Source: Glaciecola sp. UBA2563 | Lineage (GTDB): Bacteria > Pseudomonadota > Gammaproteobacteria > Enterobacterales > Alteromonadaceae | Length of the DNA: 64,000 nt | NCBI GenBank assembly: GCA_002340325.1 | Contig: DDLV01000008.1 | Coordinates: forward strand, 20,946 to 84,945 | Direction: 5' to 3' | Notes under the pieces: generated by a model | The model's database searches: none | What the model saw: only the letters and a program-made list of their open reading frames with translations | What the model was told of the DNA's origin: nothing | Translations under genes and position numbers: made by a program | In this document: one piece after another, positions 35,898 to 44,944 of the stretch | How positions within the stretch are numbered: the stretch's first letter is position 1 | Layout: every line of letters starts with the position of its first letter

Positions 35898-35933
35898 GTA
35901 GTAGTACCTAGTCAAAATACGTAGTAGTGCCTA
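35898..35933 (+). promoter_or_regulatory. Direct-repeat operator candidate before the TRAP genes
   Basis: GTAGTAGTACCTA (35898-35910) and GTAGTAGTGCCTA (35921-35933) differ at one base and start 23 bases apart, about two helix turns. They lie about 130 bases before dctP, in the same gap as the family B repeat. The rest of this gap (35506-36061) holds no gene that I can support. Confidence 0.55.
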
Positions 35934-36061
35934 TTGTTCTGAAATTACAACTCGTTAACATAAATACATAATTTTCATAATGGTTATTCGTTGCGCTGGC
36001 CACCTATGTGCGCATCGAATAATCACCGTTCTCACTCACGCTATTTATGAGGAAAAATATA

Positions 36062-37132
36062 GTGATTAAATTCAGAACTCTGGCTGTTGGATTGGTGTTT
36101 GCAGCATTAGTTATCAGCCCTTTAGCACATGCAGAAAAAAAATACCGTTGGCGCTTAGCGGAAACGTGGGGACCAAATTTCCCTATCTTCGGTGATGCCA
36201 CCAAAAATATGGCAAAAATGGTGGATGAGATGTCCAACGGGCGCCTCAAGATCCGTATTGACTCTGCTAACAAGCATAAGTCAGCGCTCGGTATTTTTGA
36301 TTTTGTCCGAACAGGACAGTACCAAATGGGGCATTCCGCGTCTTATTATTGGAAAGGCAAAGACATCAATACATTGTTTTTCACCACCTTGCCATTCGGC
36401 ATGACAACGCCTGAACAGTATGCTTGGTTCTACCACGGTGGTGGCATGGAATTGATGAAAGAGACCTATGACCAATATGGCATCATGTCATTCCCTGGTG
36501 GCAATACTGGCAATCAGATGGGCGGCTGGTTTCGCAAAGAAATTAATTCTCTGGAAGACTTGAAGGGCCTCAAGATGCGGATCCCTGGATTTGCCGGTGA
36601 GGTACTTGCAAAGTTAGGCGCAAGTCCTACCAATATTCCGCCAGCTGAGTTATACACAGCATTGGAAAGAAATACAATTGATGCACTCGAATGGGTCGGT
36701 CCATCGCTTGATTTGAGAATGGGATTCCAAAAAATTGCGCCATTCTACTATACCGGCTGGCATGAGCCTGCAACTGAGCTTCAGTTCATGGTGAACCAGG
36801 AAGCTTACGACGAGCTACCCGCTGACCTGCAAGCTATCTTAGTCGTCGCAATGAAAACTGCGGCTTATGACATGTACACACAATCAACACATGAGAGTTC
36901 AGTTAACCTCGCAGAAATTCAAGAGAAATTCCCTGATGTGAAAATTCGCTCTTTCCCTAAAGATGTTATGAACGCCATCAAAGCAGAAAACGATAAATTG
37001 TTAGCTGAATTTGCAGCTGCTGACCCAGAGACTAAGAAAATTCTTGAGTCGATTGAAGCATATTCGAAGAAAGCTAGACAATGGACACGTTTCTCAGACG
37101 TTGCTTATCTCGAAAACTTTGATTCAGAATAA
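36062..37132 (+). CDS. dctP: TRAP transporter substrate-binding protein, TakP type
   Basis: 356 residues from a GTG at 36062 with GAGG nine bases upstream; an ATG at 36047 overlaps that site and is less likely. Signal peptide MIKFRTLAVGLVFAALVISP to about residue 24. Diagnostic segments are FPGGNTGNQMGGWFRKEI, LKGLKMRIPGFAGEVL and NTIDALEWVGP, which resemble TakP and related proteins that bind 2-oxo acids or lactate with a cation. It delivers the ligand to the DctQM membrane proteins encoded next. Substrate is inferred from the subfamily. Confidence 0.88.
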   Translation: MIKFRTLAVGLVFAALVISPLAHAEKKYRWRLAETWGPNFPIFGDATKNMAKMVDEMSNGRLKIRIDSANKHKSALGIFDFVRTGQYQMGHSASYYWKGKDINTLFFTTLPFGMTTPEQYAWFYHGGGMELMKETYDQYGIMSFPGGNTGNQMGGWFRKEINSLEDLKGLKMRIPGFAGEVLAKLGASPTNIPPAELYTALERNTIDALEWVGPSLDLRMGFQKIAPFYYTGWHEPATELQFMVNQEAYDELPADLQAILVVAMKTAAYDMYTQSTHESSVNLAEIQEKFPDVKIRSFPKDVMNAIKAENDKLLAEFAAADPETKKILESIEAYSKKARQWTRFSDVAYLENFDSE

Positions 37133-37160
37133 TGATTGATGGGACGTAATTGAACATCGG

Positions 37161-37697
37161 ATGATTACATTAATTCATGGTTTATTGAAAAAGTTTATAG
37201 ATGCTATGGGCGTGCTTTGCGTCGTCTTCATGGTGGCGATGGTGGTAAATGTTTTTTACAACGTAATAATGCGCTATTTGTTTAACGATGTAAGTATCGG
37301 TTTGCAAGAGCTGGAATGGCACTTCTTCGCATCGATGTTTATGTTTGGCATCGGTTACACGTTGAAAGAAGATGCGCACGTTCGCGTTGATATATTCTAC
37401 GAAAAAATGTTACCGCACACGCAAGCATATATAAATATTGTCGCGGCGCTTATCTTTGCGTTGCCTATTGCGTCAATCGTGCTGTATTACGGCTTTAGTT
37501 ATGCACTAGATGCCTATCAAATCGGGGAAGGTAGTCCAGATCCTGGCGGACTACCTCACCGTTGGATCATTCGCGCGGTTATTCCAGCTTCAAACCTATT
37601 TTTGATCATCTGCATCTTTTACCACATATTCGATAACGTTCTTCGATTGCGAGGCCCAAATGTGCATGAAGAGCATATCCACCACGAGGGCGTCTAG
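37161..37697 (+). CDS. dctQ: TRAP transporter small membrane subunit
   Basis: 178 residues with four predicted membrane helices, including GVLCVVFMVAMVVNVFYNVI and LFLIICIFYHIFDNVL, and the conserved loop ELEWHFFASMFMFGIGYTLK with EDAHVRVDIFYE, characteristic of DctQ. It begins 28 bases after dctP and is followed directly by dctM with no gap. It forms the sodium-driven import complex with DctM. Confidence 0.88.
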   Translation: MITLIHGLLKKFIDAMGVLCVVFMVAMVVNVFYNVIMRYLFNDVSIGLQELEWHFFASMFMFGIGYTLKEDAHVRVDIFYEKMLPHTQAYINIVAALIFALPIASIVLYYGFSYALDAYQIGEGSPDPGGLPHRWIIRAVIPASNLFLIICIFYHIFDNVLRLRGPNVHEEHIHHEGV

Positions 37698-38990
37698 ATG
37701 TCTGAAGAGTTAATTGGAGTCGTACTCTTTTTTGTAGCGCTTGTCATGCTGTTTGGTGGATACTACGTCGCATTTACGTTCGCTGGCGTTTCGGTTTTGG
37801 TAGGTGTGATATTCATGGGCATTGACCTATTTGAATTCATGCCCTATCGCATCATGAGTATCATGGAAAATACCACCTTGATGTCGATTCCTATGTTCAT
37901 TTTTATGGGTATCGTGCTGCAAAAAACGGGGTTAGCTGAGCGATTATTAGAATCATCTGCGAAACTTTTTGGTGGAATGTCTGGCGGTGTTGCTATTTCC
38001 ACCATTATTGTCGGCGCACTGCTAGCAGCATCAACAGGTGTTGTAGGGGCGTCCGTTGTTGCAATGGGAGTGATTTCACTTCCCGTAATGCTGAAGAATA
38101 ATTATCACCAACCTACCGCTGCGGGCGTCATCTGCGCATCAGGTACACTTGGACAAATCATTCCACCCTCCATCATTTTGATAATTCTTGGCGACGTCAT
38201 GGGGATAGCGGTTGGAGATTTGTTTAAAGCAGCAGTGGTGCCAGGAGTGATGTTAATCGGCGCTTATGTACTTTATATTCTCGCGCTAAGTAAGTTACGG
38301 CCACACTATTGTCCGCCCATTCCGGTATATGAAGATAAAAAGACCGTTATCTTACAAGCAGCTAAAGATATAGTACCGCCATTGCTGCTAATCATTGCCG
38401 TGTTAGGTTCTATTTTTAGCGGTGTGGCAACGCCTACAGAGTCATCCGCGATTGGCGCGGTAGGTTCAATGGTGCTTGCCCAATTCTATGGTGGTATATC
38501 TGTCAAAACGATCATCGATGTGTCCAAAGAGTCCGTTAAAGTATCCTCAATGATTTTTGCTGTTTTGATCGGTGCTACTGCGTTTTCTATGGTGTTCAGT
38601 TATTCAGGTTCGGAATATTTAGTCGAGGAGTTTTTCCTAGAGTTGCCCGGTGAAAAATGGACATTTATTATTCTGGTAATGGTGGCCATTTTGATACTGG
38701 GCTTTTTTATCGACTTTATTGAAATTGCCTTCTTGGTAGTACCAATAATAACGCCAGTAGCCATGGCACTAGACATTGATTTAGTCTGGTTTGCGATTTT
38801 GATTTCGATGAATTTGCAGACCTCGTTTTTATCACCGCCCTTCGGGTTTAGTTTATTTTATCTCAAAGGTGTGGCACCAAAATCGATGAAGACGACGACA
38901 ATATATAAGGGCGCAATTGCCTTTATTATTCTGCAAGTGTTAGTGCTGAGTCTAATTGTTGCATTTCCCGAAACATTTATTTTCTTTTGA
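37698..38990 (+). CDS. dctM: TRAP transporter large permease subunit
   Basis: 430 residues, around 12 membrane helices. Recognised by MENTTLMSIPMFIFMGIVLQ, AASTGVVGASVVAMGVISLP, CASGTLGQIIPPSIILIILG and GVATPTESSAIGAVGSM, all typical of DctM. The start codon follows the dctQ stop immediately. A clear terminator follows, closing the dctPQM operon. Confidence 0.93.
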   Translation: MSEELIGVVLFFVALVMLFGGYYVAFTFAGVSVLVGVIFMGIDLFEFMPYRIMSIMENTTLMSIPMFIFMGIVLQKTGLAERLLESSAKLFGGMSGGVAISTIIVGALLAASTGVVGASVVAMGVISLPVMLKNNYHQPTAAGVICASGTLGQIIPPSIILIILGDVMGIAVGDLFKAAVVPGVMLIGAYVLYILALSKLRPHYCPPIPVYEDKKTVILQAAKDIVPPLLLIIAVLGSIFSGVATPTESSAIGAVGSMVLAQFYGGISVKTIIDVSKESVKVSSMIFAVLIGATAFSMVFSYSGSEYLVEEFFLELPGEKWTFIILVMVAILILGFFIDFIEIAFLVVPIITPVAMALDIDLVWFAILISMNLQTSFLSPPFGFSLFYLKGVAPKSMKTTTIYKGAIAFIILQVLVLSLIVAFPETFIFF

Positions 38991-39010
38991 TTATGCTTAA
39001 TATGACCTAA

Positions 39011-39037
39011 AAAGGCGTGCAATTTAGCACGCCTTAT
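39011..39037. terminator. Terminator between convergent dctM and yggN
   Basis: AAGGCGTGC pairs with GCACGCCTT around AATTTA (39012-39035), with A-rich sequence before and T after it. It can serve dctM; the yggN stop lies 27 bases away on the other strand. Confidence 0.8.
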
Positions 39038-39061
39038 TGTGTTACCGGGAGAGGAACAACA

Positions 39062-39862
39062 TTAAAAAGTATAGGTATAGCTGCCTTTGTTAGTGTTAAT
39101 TACGTCAATGTTGGGCATCTCCGCAATGCTTGCTTTCATTTCTTCCTCAAGCGCATCGATTTCGACAAAACTATCGCAGATGACTTCTGCTCGCTGTTCA
39201 ATTAGTTCACCCCTTGCTTCCATATCTTGTTCAATTTGCGCGGCAAAGGTTTCCATTCTTTCTCCAAATGATTGTGCACTGTCTGAATTTAGCATCTGTT
39301 TACCTAACGCAATTAACAGGTAGCCCATTGAGTTTTCGACTGTTTCTTCAACAAGTGTCTCAATGCGCTGTTCAAAGCTGTCGCTGAACATCTCAGAGAG
39401 TACCTCACCGTTTTCAGTGATTTCAAAGTTGTTCGAATCAAACCGAACATCAACTTCGTCTTTGATACCATGTAATTCCTCTGTGAGGTTAACCGCGATT
39501 TCGCTGTTCTCGCCCAACAGTCCAGAAAACGCTAGATTGACACCATCGATGGCTAAATCAACAGCTTCAATGACCACCTCTCTAACTTCGGGCACAACAT
39601 TTTTGACACTACGAGAATAATTAGATACCAGTGAACGTTGACTGGAAGAGAGATCGACCTCTTTTCCATCAACAAGCAATTGTTCATCGTTGATGATGCT
39701 ATAAATTGTTTTGTTGTCTGCAGTAAATGTCAAAACATCATTCTGTATTTTCATGCCGGCATTAAAGTTCACATCACAACTATCGAGGTCTACGTGTGAG
39801 TTGCTTGCAAAAGCAAATGAGCTGGCAGATAAGATAATGGCGCTTGCGATAAGTGTTCTCAT
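39062..39862 (-). CDS. yggN: YggN-like DUF2884 periplasmic protein
   Basis: 266 residues with a signal peptide (MRTLIASAIILSASSFAFA) and the early DSCDVNFNAGMKIQNDVLTF segment typical of DUF2884/YggN. The rest is acidic and largely helical towards the C-terminus. Members are found in many enterics and marine gammaproteobacteria; their function is unknown. A normal single-gene unit with a terminator nearby. Confidence 0.8.
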   Translation of the reverse strand: MRTLIASAIILSASSFAFASNSHVDLDSCDVNFNAGMKIQNDVLTFTADNKTIYSIINDEQLLVDGKEVDLSSSQRSLVSNYSRSVKNVVPEVREVVIEAVDLAIDGVNLAFSGLLGENSEIAVNLTEELHGIKDEVDVRFDSNNFEITENGEVLSEMFSDSFEQRIETLVEETVENSMGYLLIALGKQMLNSDSAQSFGERMETFAAQIEQDMEARGELIEQRAEVICDSFVEIDALEEEMKASIAEMPNIDVINTNKGSYTYTF

Positions 39863-40119
39863 TTTATGATTCCTGATTTACTTTAATATTCTTACATCTT
39901 CATCAACTTTGTTTTTGTAACAAACAAGTATGGTGCCAAAGTGTAAAGCATTGAATTATATGAATATATTTCATTATTAGTTTCAAGTGAGTTATAAAAA
40001 TACTATTAATTAGCCATTTGTACTAATTTTTGGTTTGGATTTTTTACTTCCTAACTTGTAATACACCGATAGTGCGATATGTTGTGCCTAATACAGTTGA
40101 AAATGAGCGCATTTACGCA

Positions 40120-40785
40120 GTGAAAAAATTTGTACGACATTGTATCAGGTGTACAAAATGGACTTTTATTATTGCTGTTGTGGTGATGTTTAGCCTACTG
40201 GGAACCGCACCGTTTTACGTTTACCATCAATTTAGTACTGAAACGCCAATTGCCAAATTTCAATTTAGTTACATTACAAAGGATGTGTATTACATTGACT
40301 TTTTTAATGGCGATATGTGCGAATCGTCTAGATATAAAGTGCGTGGTGATCAGGTGCAATTCGACGCGAGTTTCCTAAAGTGGCAGGACTGGATCACACT
40401 GCTCGGGGCTGAGCCTATGCATCGTTTTGAACGCATGAGTGGGCGCTACAGGAACATACAAGATGAAAGACAAAATGTTAGAACTGTGATGTATATGAGT
40501 CCCAACGTAGTATTTGATCCTTTTTCAGAAACACCATTGAATGCGGGTTCAAATTGGCTAGTTTCGACTCAATATGGTTCATCAATCTACGTTGATATTG
40601 ATCCAACTCTTCTTTACACCATTTACAAAACTGAAGACGGCATGATTGTGAAAAGCCAATCAGTTATCGCATTTAAAGAAGAAGACTTGGTTATCGATAT
40701 TAATCCTAACTGTATCGATTCAAAAAGTATCTTCGAAAAATCTTCAAAATACGTAAATGATGTCTTTGTGTCTTTCTTCAGTTAA
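40120..40785 (+). CDS. Membrane-anchored protein of unknown function
   Basis: 221 residues from a GTG at 40120, which gives a natural positively charged N-terminus (KKFVRHCIRCTK) before one membrane helix (about 15-35, TFIIAVVVMFSLLGTAPFYV). Starting earlier, at TTG 40030, would add 30 residues of poor quality. The remaining about 185 residues seem to lie outside the cytoplasm and have no recognised domain. The ribosome site is weak. Alone, with AT-rich gaps on both sides. Confidence 0.6.
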   Translation: MKKFVRHCIRCTKWTFIIAVVVMFSLLGTAPFYVYHQFSTETPIAKFQFSYITKDVYYIDFFNGDMCESSRYKVRGDQVQFDASFLKWQDWITLLGAEPMHRFERMSGRYRNIQDERQNVRTVMYMSPNVVFDPFSETPLNAGSNWLVSTQYGSSIYVDIDPTLLYTIYKTEDGMIVKSQSVIAFKEEDLVIDINPNCIDSKSIFEKSSKYVNDVFVSFFS

Positions 40786-40976
40786 CACGAAATTTAGTGT
40801 TCGTTTAGATTGACCTTGTATAATTTGAGTTACAGTGTCGTGCTGATCAATCGCAGAGTATTTGCGGATAAGTGCTAGGTTCACTTGATCTGACAATGTA
40901 AAGCAACCCTATATAAACCTAGTTATCGCTCACTCCAACAATATTTGTATCTAAACATTCGTCAAAACTGTAAGTT

Positions 40977-41180
40977 ATGCCAAAAAGAACATCTATCAAT
41001 CAAATAGATAAAATTGAATCGGCAAACGATATAGAGGATATGGTTTTTGACAAGAGAGCGGGATGGAGGGCAAATCAGGCGAAAGCGCGAAGACGACAGA
41101 GGCGATACAAACGAAAAATGACGAAAGCCATTTTTCTCGATGCATTGAACCAAGATGACACAAAAGACGACACTATGTGA
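40977..41180 (+). CDS. Small basic protein of unknown function
   Basis: 67 residues, strongly basic in the middle (KARRRQRRYKRKMTKA) and acidic at both ends. No overlapping gene exists, and the next gene starts 24 bases later in the same direction. A possible nucleic-acid contact is suggested only by charge. The ribosome site is poor, so the confidence is moderate. Confidence 0.45.
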   Translation: MPKRTSINQIDKIESANDIEDMVFDKRAGWRANQAKARRRQRRYKRKMTKAIFLDALNQDDTKDDTM

Positions 41181-41204
41181 GCGTAAGAATGTCGGAGTAT
41201 AAAG

Positions 41205-41564
41205 ATGGCATTTGTAGAACAGCTGACCACATTAAAAGGTAGCGATTATTGCATTCCAGTGGTGACGTTGAAAAATGGTAGCGTAGAGACGACAGGTAAT
41301 ACCTATCGTCTCGGTTATCATTTCCAACAATTGATTATTCCAAAGGTGCATGAACTAGACAAGTTAGCATTGGTCATGCAAGGTGAAATTCCACACAGTA
41401 ACAACAGCTTAGTGATAAATTGTAGCCGTCGAGTGTTTTTGTCTGGCATGCGATACCTTGCGGTGAGAAACGATAGATGGGTTATCGTCCAGAGCATTGC
41501 ACCCCCTCATATGCAATATGAAATTATTGGAGAAATAATTGCGAAGGCGGTTATCACACATTAA
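41205..41564 (+). CDS. Small protein of unknown function
   Basis: 119 residues, soluble, mixed alpha/beta, no domain recognised (MAFVEQLTTLKGSDYCIPVV at the start). GGAG lies 10 bases before the ATG. It may form a pair with the small basic protein just upstream. Nothing in the context suggests a function. Confidence 0.6.
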   Translation: MAFVEQLTTLKGSDYCIPVVTLKNGSVETTGNTYRLGYHFQQLIIPKVHELDKLALVMQGEIPHSNNSLVINCSRRVFLSGMRYLAVRNDRWVIVQSIAPPHMQYEIIGEIIAKAVITH

Positions 41565-41750
41565 CCCAACTCGTTAGAACATCGCAGTAGTAACCTTCCT
41601 ACAGTAAAGAACAGCGATTATGAACTTCCACAACCACATATCGCTGCAAACTCTGAGCAAAGATAGCTATTAATGAAATAGTGAAAATGCCGATAAATGA
41701 ATAACGAAAAGGAGTCCGATATTGTTCGGCATATTCATCGGCGATCATCA

Positions 41751-43436
41751 ATGAAAGTAAAACATAAACTCATCTCTATTTCCGCAGTGTTAAGCATCGG
41801 ATTGATTGGGCTGGGTTTAGTCTTTTTCGTGCTTAACGATTCCGTCCAGCAAAAACTGGGCATGGCATCGAGTCTATCCAATCAAGCCGTGTCTTCTTCA
41901 GCAGATACGGAACAAACACTTGACGGATTGAGCAATTCTTTAAATCAAGTTGCGAATGAACTCGATGTGGATTCTCAAACGCTTGAAGGAAACAAACTGC
42001 GTTTAAGCTTGCTTGAAAGAAAATCAAAAGGGATCTACGAAAGGCTCGAAGATTTGCGTCTGGTCATAGAAGACATTACACCAATTCTACCTGAAGGCAG
42101 TGCTGCTATTTTCGAAATTGAAGATGCTGTGTATGAACTTGAGGATATTCAAAGTGAAGTAAAACGCGAACTCGAAGCAAATATACAAACAATTACTGGC
42201 GAAAATAATGCATCCGCAGATAGCATCATTTTAAAAACCGAGCAGCTAAATGAACTAAATCAAAAGTTTAAGAGCGCATTTAACGAGCTTATTCAGGTAA
42301 ATAATCAAAACATAGATAACAATACCGCAGCAATTGCCACTATCGCAGATATTAATGAGCAGCAAAATTCTTCATCAATTTATATTTTTGCCGCCATTCT
42401 GGTTATTGCAATTCTTGTTATAGTTGCCAATACATATGTGTTTTTCCTTGTCACCAAACCGTTAGATAGCATTAGTAAAAACATCGGCGAAGTAGCCTCT
42501 GGGAATTTAAATACACATTTTAAAGCATCGTCAGACGATGAGTTTGGCGCGCTATCAAGTGCCATGAATGAAATGGTCGACACATTAAAGACAATGATTT
42601 ACCGGATAAACAATGATGCGAAGTCTTTGCTGAGTACAGCGCAAGAGTTAGAGGTAATAAGCCTAAATACGCAAAGTGCAGTTGAAAATGAACGCGCAGA
42701 GATAGAACTTATTATCGAAGCTACTTCGCAGATGTTAAGAACTGTTGAATCGGTTGCATCTGCATCAAATGATTCCAAAGACTCAGCAATAGCGACTGAA
42801 GGTGCGTCACAGGAGGGAGGAGCAATTGTTAAAGGTAATATTGATAGAGTAACGGCGTTAGCAAATGGTTTTCGCCACGGTGCTACCATAGTAGGTAATG
42901 TTGAAACACATACGCTTGCTATTAACAGGATCGTTGACGTTATCAAAGAAATTACAGAACAAACAAATCTCTTGTCACTTAACGCCGCGATTGAAGCTGC
43001 TCGCGCTGGAGAGCAAGGGCGAGGGTTCGCCGTAGTAGCCAACGAAGTAAGAGAGCTTGCAATGCGAACACAAAAAAGTACTGATGAGATTAACGACATT
43101 ATAAGCAACCTCAACGTCGCATCAAAAGAAGCTGTCGATTATATGGGAAGCAGCGAAAAAGACGTCGTCAATACTTCTGAGGAAGCGCAGAAAGTGAACT
43201 TAGTATTTGATGAAATTACAGACTTGGTGAGTAAAATCAGACAAAATATTGATATGGTAGCCGTGGCAAGCGAGCAACAAAGTCATGTTTCCAGAGAGGT
43301 GCAAAATCGTTTATCTACAATAGATAACGAAACCGAACAAGTCCAATTAATGTCATCAAACGTTGTTGACCAGAGTAGCAGGTTGAAAGACCTGAGTCTG
43401 CGCATGAGCGAACAACTCAAAGTGTTTAGGATTTAA
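41751..43436 (+). CDS. Methyl-accepting chemotaxis protein
   Basis: 561 residues from the ATG at 41751 (an ATG at 41697 is in frame and adds 18 residues). One membrane helix near the N-terminus, a helical periplasmic sensor of about 190 residues, a second helix (IYIFAAILVIAILVIVANTY), a HAMP domain and the signalling tip with LLSLNAAIEAARAGEQGRGF. It would control the flagellar motor through CheA/CheW encoded elsewhere. A weak copy of the island motif half (TTCCTAC at 41596-41602) lies upstream. No ligand can be inferred. Confidence 0.88.
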   Translation: MKVKHKLISISAVLSIGLIGLGLVFFVLNDSVQQKLGMASSLSNQAVSSSADTEQTLDGLSNSLNQVANELDVDSQTLEGNKLRLSLLERKSKGIYERLEDLRLVIEDITPILPEGSAAIFEIEDAVYELEDIQSEVKRELEANIQTITGENNASADSIILKTEQLNELNQKFKSAFNELIQVNNQNIDNNTAAIATIADINEQQNSSSIYIFAAILVIAILVIVANTYVFFLVTKPLDSISKNIGEVASGNLNTHFKASSDDEFGALSSAMNEMVDTLKTMIYRINNDAKSLLSTAQELEVISLNTQSAVENERAEIELIIEATSQMLRTVESVASASNDSKDSAIATEGASQEGGAIVKGNIDRVTALANGFRHGATIVGNVETHTLAINRIVDVIKEITEQTNLLSLNAAIEAARAGEQGRGFAVVANEVRELAMRTQKSTDEINDIISNLNVASKEAVDYMGSSEKDVVNTSEEAQKVNLVFDEITDLVSKIRQNIDMVAVASEQQSHVSREVQNRLSTIDNETEQVQLMSSNVVDQSSRLKDLSLRMSEQLKVFRI

Positions 43437-43576
43437 ACGCTCAATCCAGTAGACAAGGTAAAACACCACAAAGTAACCTTTGCAGGTTTGCGCAAAGATA
43501 GATATTCTAACGTCTTGTAATTCCCTCAAGCTTGTCATGCATTTCTTTCTGCATGAATCACAATGGTTAATTAAAT

Positions 43577-44932
43577 GTGTCACTGAGAACGGTACTGGTC
43601 GCGGTGTGCGCAGGTTATTTGCTTGCGCCGTTGGGGATGGCTGCTGTAAACGTAGCGATACCTTCGATGGCAAGTGACCTGAGTGCCAGTGCGGCGCAAG
43701 TAGGTTGGCTTCCAACCATCTATATTTTGTGTAACGTTGCTGCGTTATTGCCAATGAGTAAATTGGCCGACATTCATGGACGCAAGAAAATATTTGTTTT
43801 AGGACTGGTGTTTAATTGTATTGCTGCAGGTAGTGCTGGTTTTTCCGATTCTATTGAAATTATTCTTTTTTGGCGTTTTATTCAGGGGCTTGCAGCCGCC
43901 ATGATATTTGGAACAGGTATTGCCATTATTAGCCAAGAAGTCCCTTCAAATAAAAGAGGATGGGCGCTTGGAATTGTCGCTTCAAGCGTATACGTCGGAC
44001 TGACCATTGCGCCGGCTATCGGCGGTGTTTTGACTCAACATTATGGATGGCGATCTGTTTTTTTGTTTCAGGTGCCGCTAATCCTTTTGTTAATTGCTTT
44101 TATATTGAGTTACATCAGAGCTGAATGGACAAGCGATACACCAGGCAAATTTGACTGGAAGGGAACAGTATTATTTGGCGCATTTGCAACTAGCTTGGTC
44201 ATTGGAATGAGTGAACTGCCATCGATAATCGGCATCGCACTGATTTTGTTGTCAGTATTAGCCATGTTGTTTTTTGTCATGCATCAACGACGAAGCTCTT
44301 CACCGCTTATCCGAGTGCAACTTTTCGTGGAAAAGCCTATTTTTAGTTATTCCTTAGGCTCATCTTTTTTCATGTATGGGTCTAATTTTGCCACGTTCTT
44401 TCTGATAAGTTTATATCTTCAGTTAATTCTTCAATTAACACCTATTGTCAGCGGAAACATATTGCTGTTACAAGCGCTTGCAATGGCCTTTGTTGCACCC
44501 ATAGCGGGTAAGCTTTCTGACAAGTTTCAGGCCAGATACATCGCAACAACAGGCACGTTAATTGTGTTCCTTGGCTACTGTTTAATGCGCCAAATTGATG
44601 AAACTACCTCGAGCTATTATGTAGGAACCGCATTGTTTATCATCGGTATTGGCTTTGCGCTATTTTCCACTCCCAACAATAATGCAATTATGGGTTCTGT
44701 CTCAAAAAATGAAATTGGTGTTGCGTCATCATCAATGAATCTCGCGAGGACAATTGGTAATTTAGTCGGTATGAGTGTGGTGAATCTGATTCTGCATTTG
44801 GTTATTGGCAAGCAACCACTGTCAATGGAAACCAACTCACAGTTGATGGTAAGTATTTACTACGCGTTAAACATGTCGATTGGCTTTGTTTTTATTGCTT
44901 GTATATTGTCTATTTCTAGGGGGAAACACTGA
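43577..44932 (+). CDS. MFS drug-efflux type transporter (DHA2-like)
   Basis: 451 residues from a GTG at 43577, giving the N-terminal helix SLRTVLVAVCAGYLLAPLGM. About 14 membrane segments, with the family loop KLADIHGRKKIFVLG between helices 2 and 3, and GIAIISQEVPSNKRGWALGI. Proton-driven export of small toxic molecules is usual for the EmrB/QacA group; the substrate is not inferable. The GTG has no strong ribosome site. It converges with the amidase gene 13 bases later, with no clear terminator between. Confidence 0.85.
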   Translation: MSLRTVLVAVCAGYLLAPLGMAAVNVAIPSMASDLSASAAQVGWLPTIYILCNVAALLPMSKLADIHGRKKIFVLGLVFNCIAAGSAGFSDSIEIILFWRFIQGLAAAMIFGTGIAIISQEVPSNKRGWALGIVASSVYVGLTIAPAIGGVLTQHYGWRSVFLFQVPLILLLIAFILSYIRAEWTSDTPGKFDWKGTVLFGAFATSLVIGMSELPSIIGIALILLSVLAMLFFVMHQRRSSSPLIRVQLFVEKPIFSYSLGSSFFMYGSNFATFFLISLYLQLILQLTPIVSGNILLLQALAMAFVAPIAGKLSDKFQARYIATTGTLIVFLGYCLMRQIDETTSSYYVGTALFIIGIGFALFSTPNNNAIMGSVSKNEIGVASSSMNLARTIGNLVGMSVVNLILHLVIGKQPLSMETNSQLMVSIYYALNMSIGFVFIACILSISRGKH

Positions 44933-44944
44933 AAAATGATCATT

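Noticed and set aside
35711..35911. Open frame across the family B repeat and TRAP upstream region
   Set aside because: It overlaps a structured repeat, has no ribosome site and an implausible composition.
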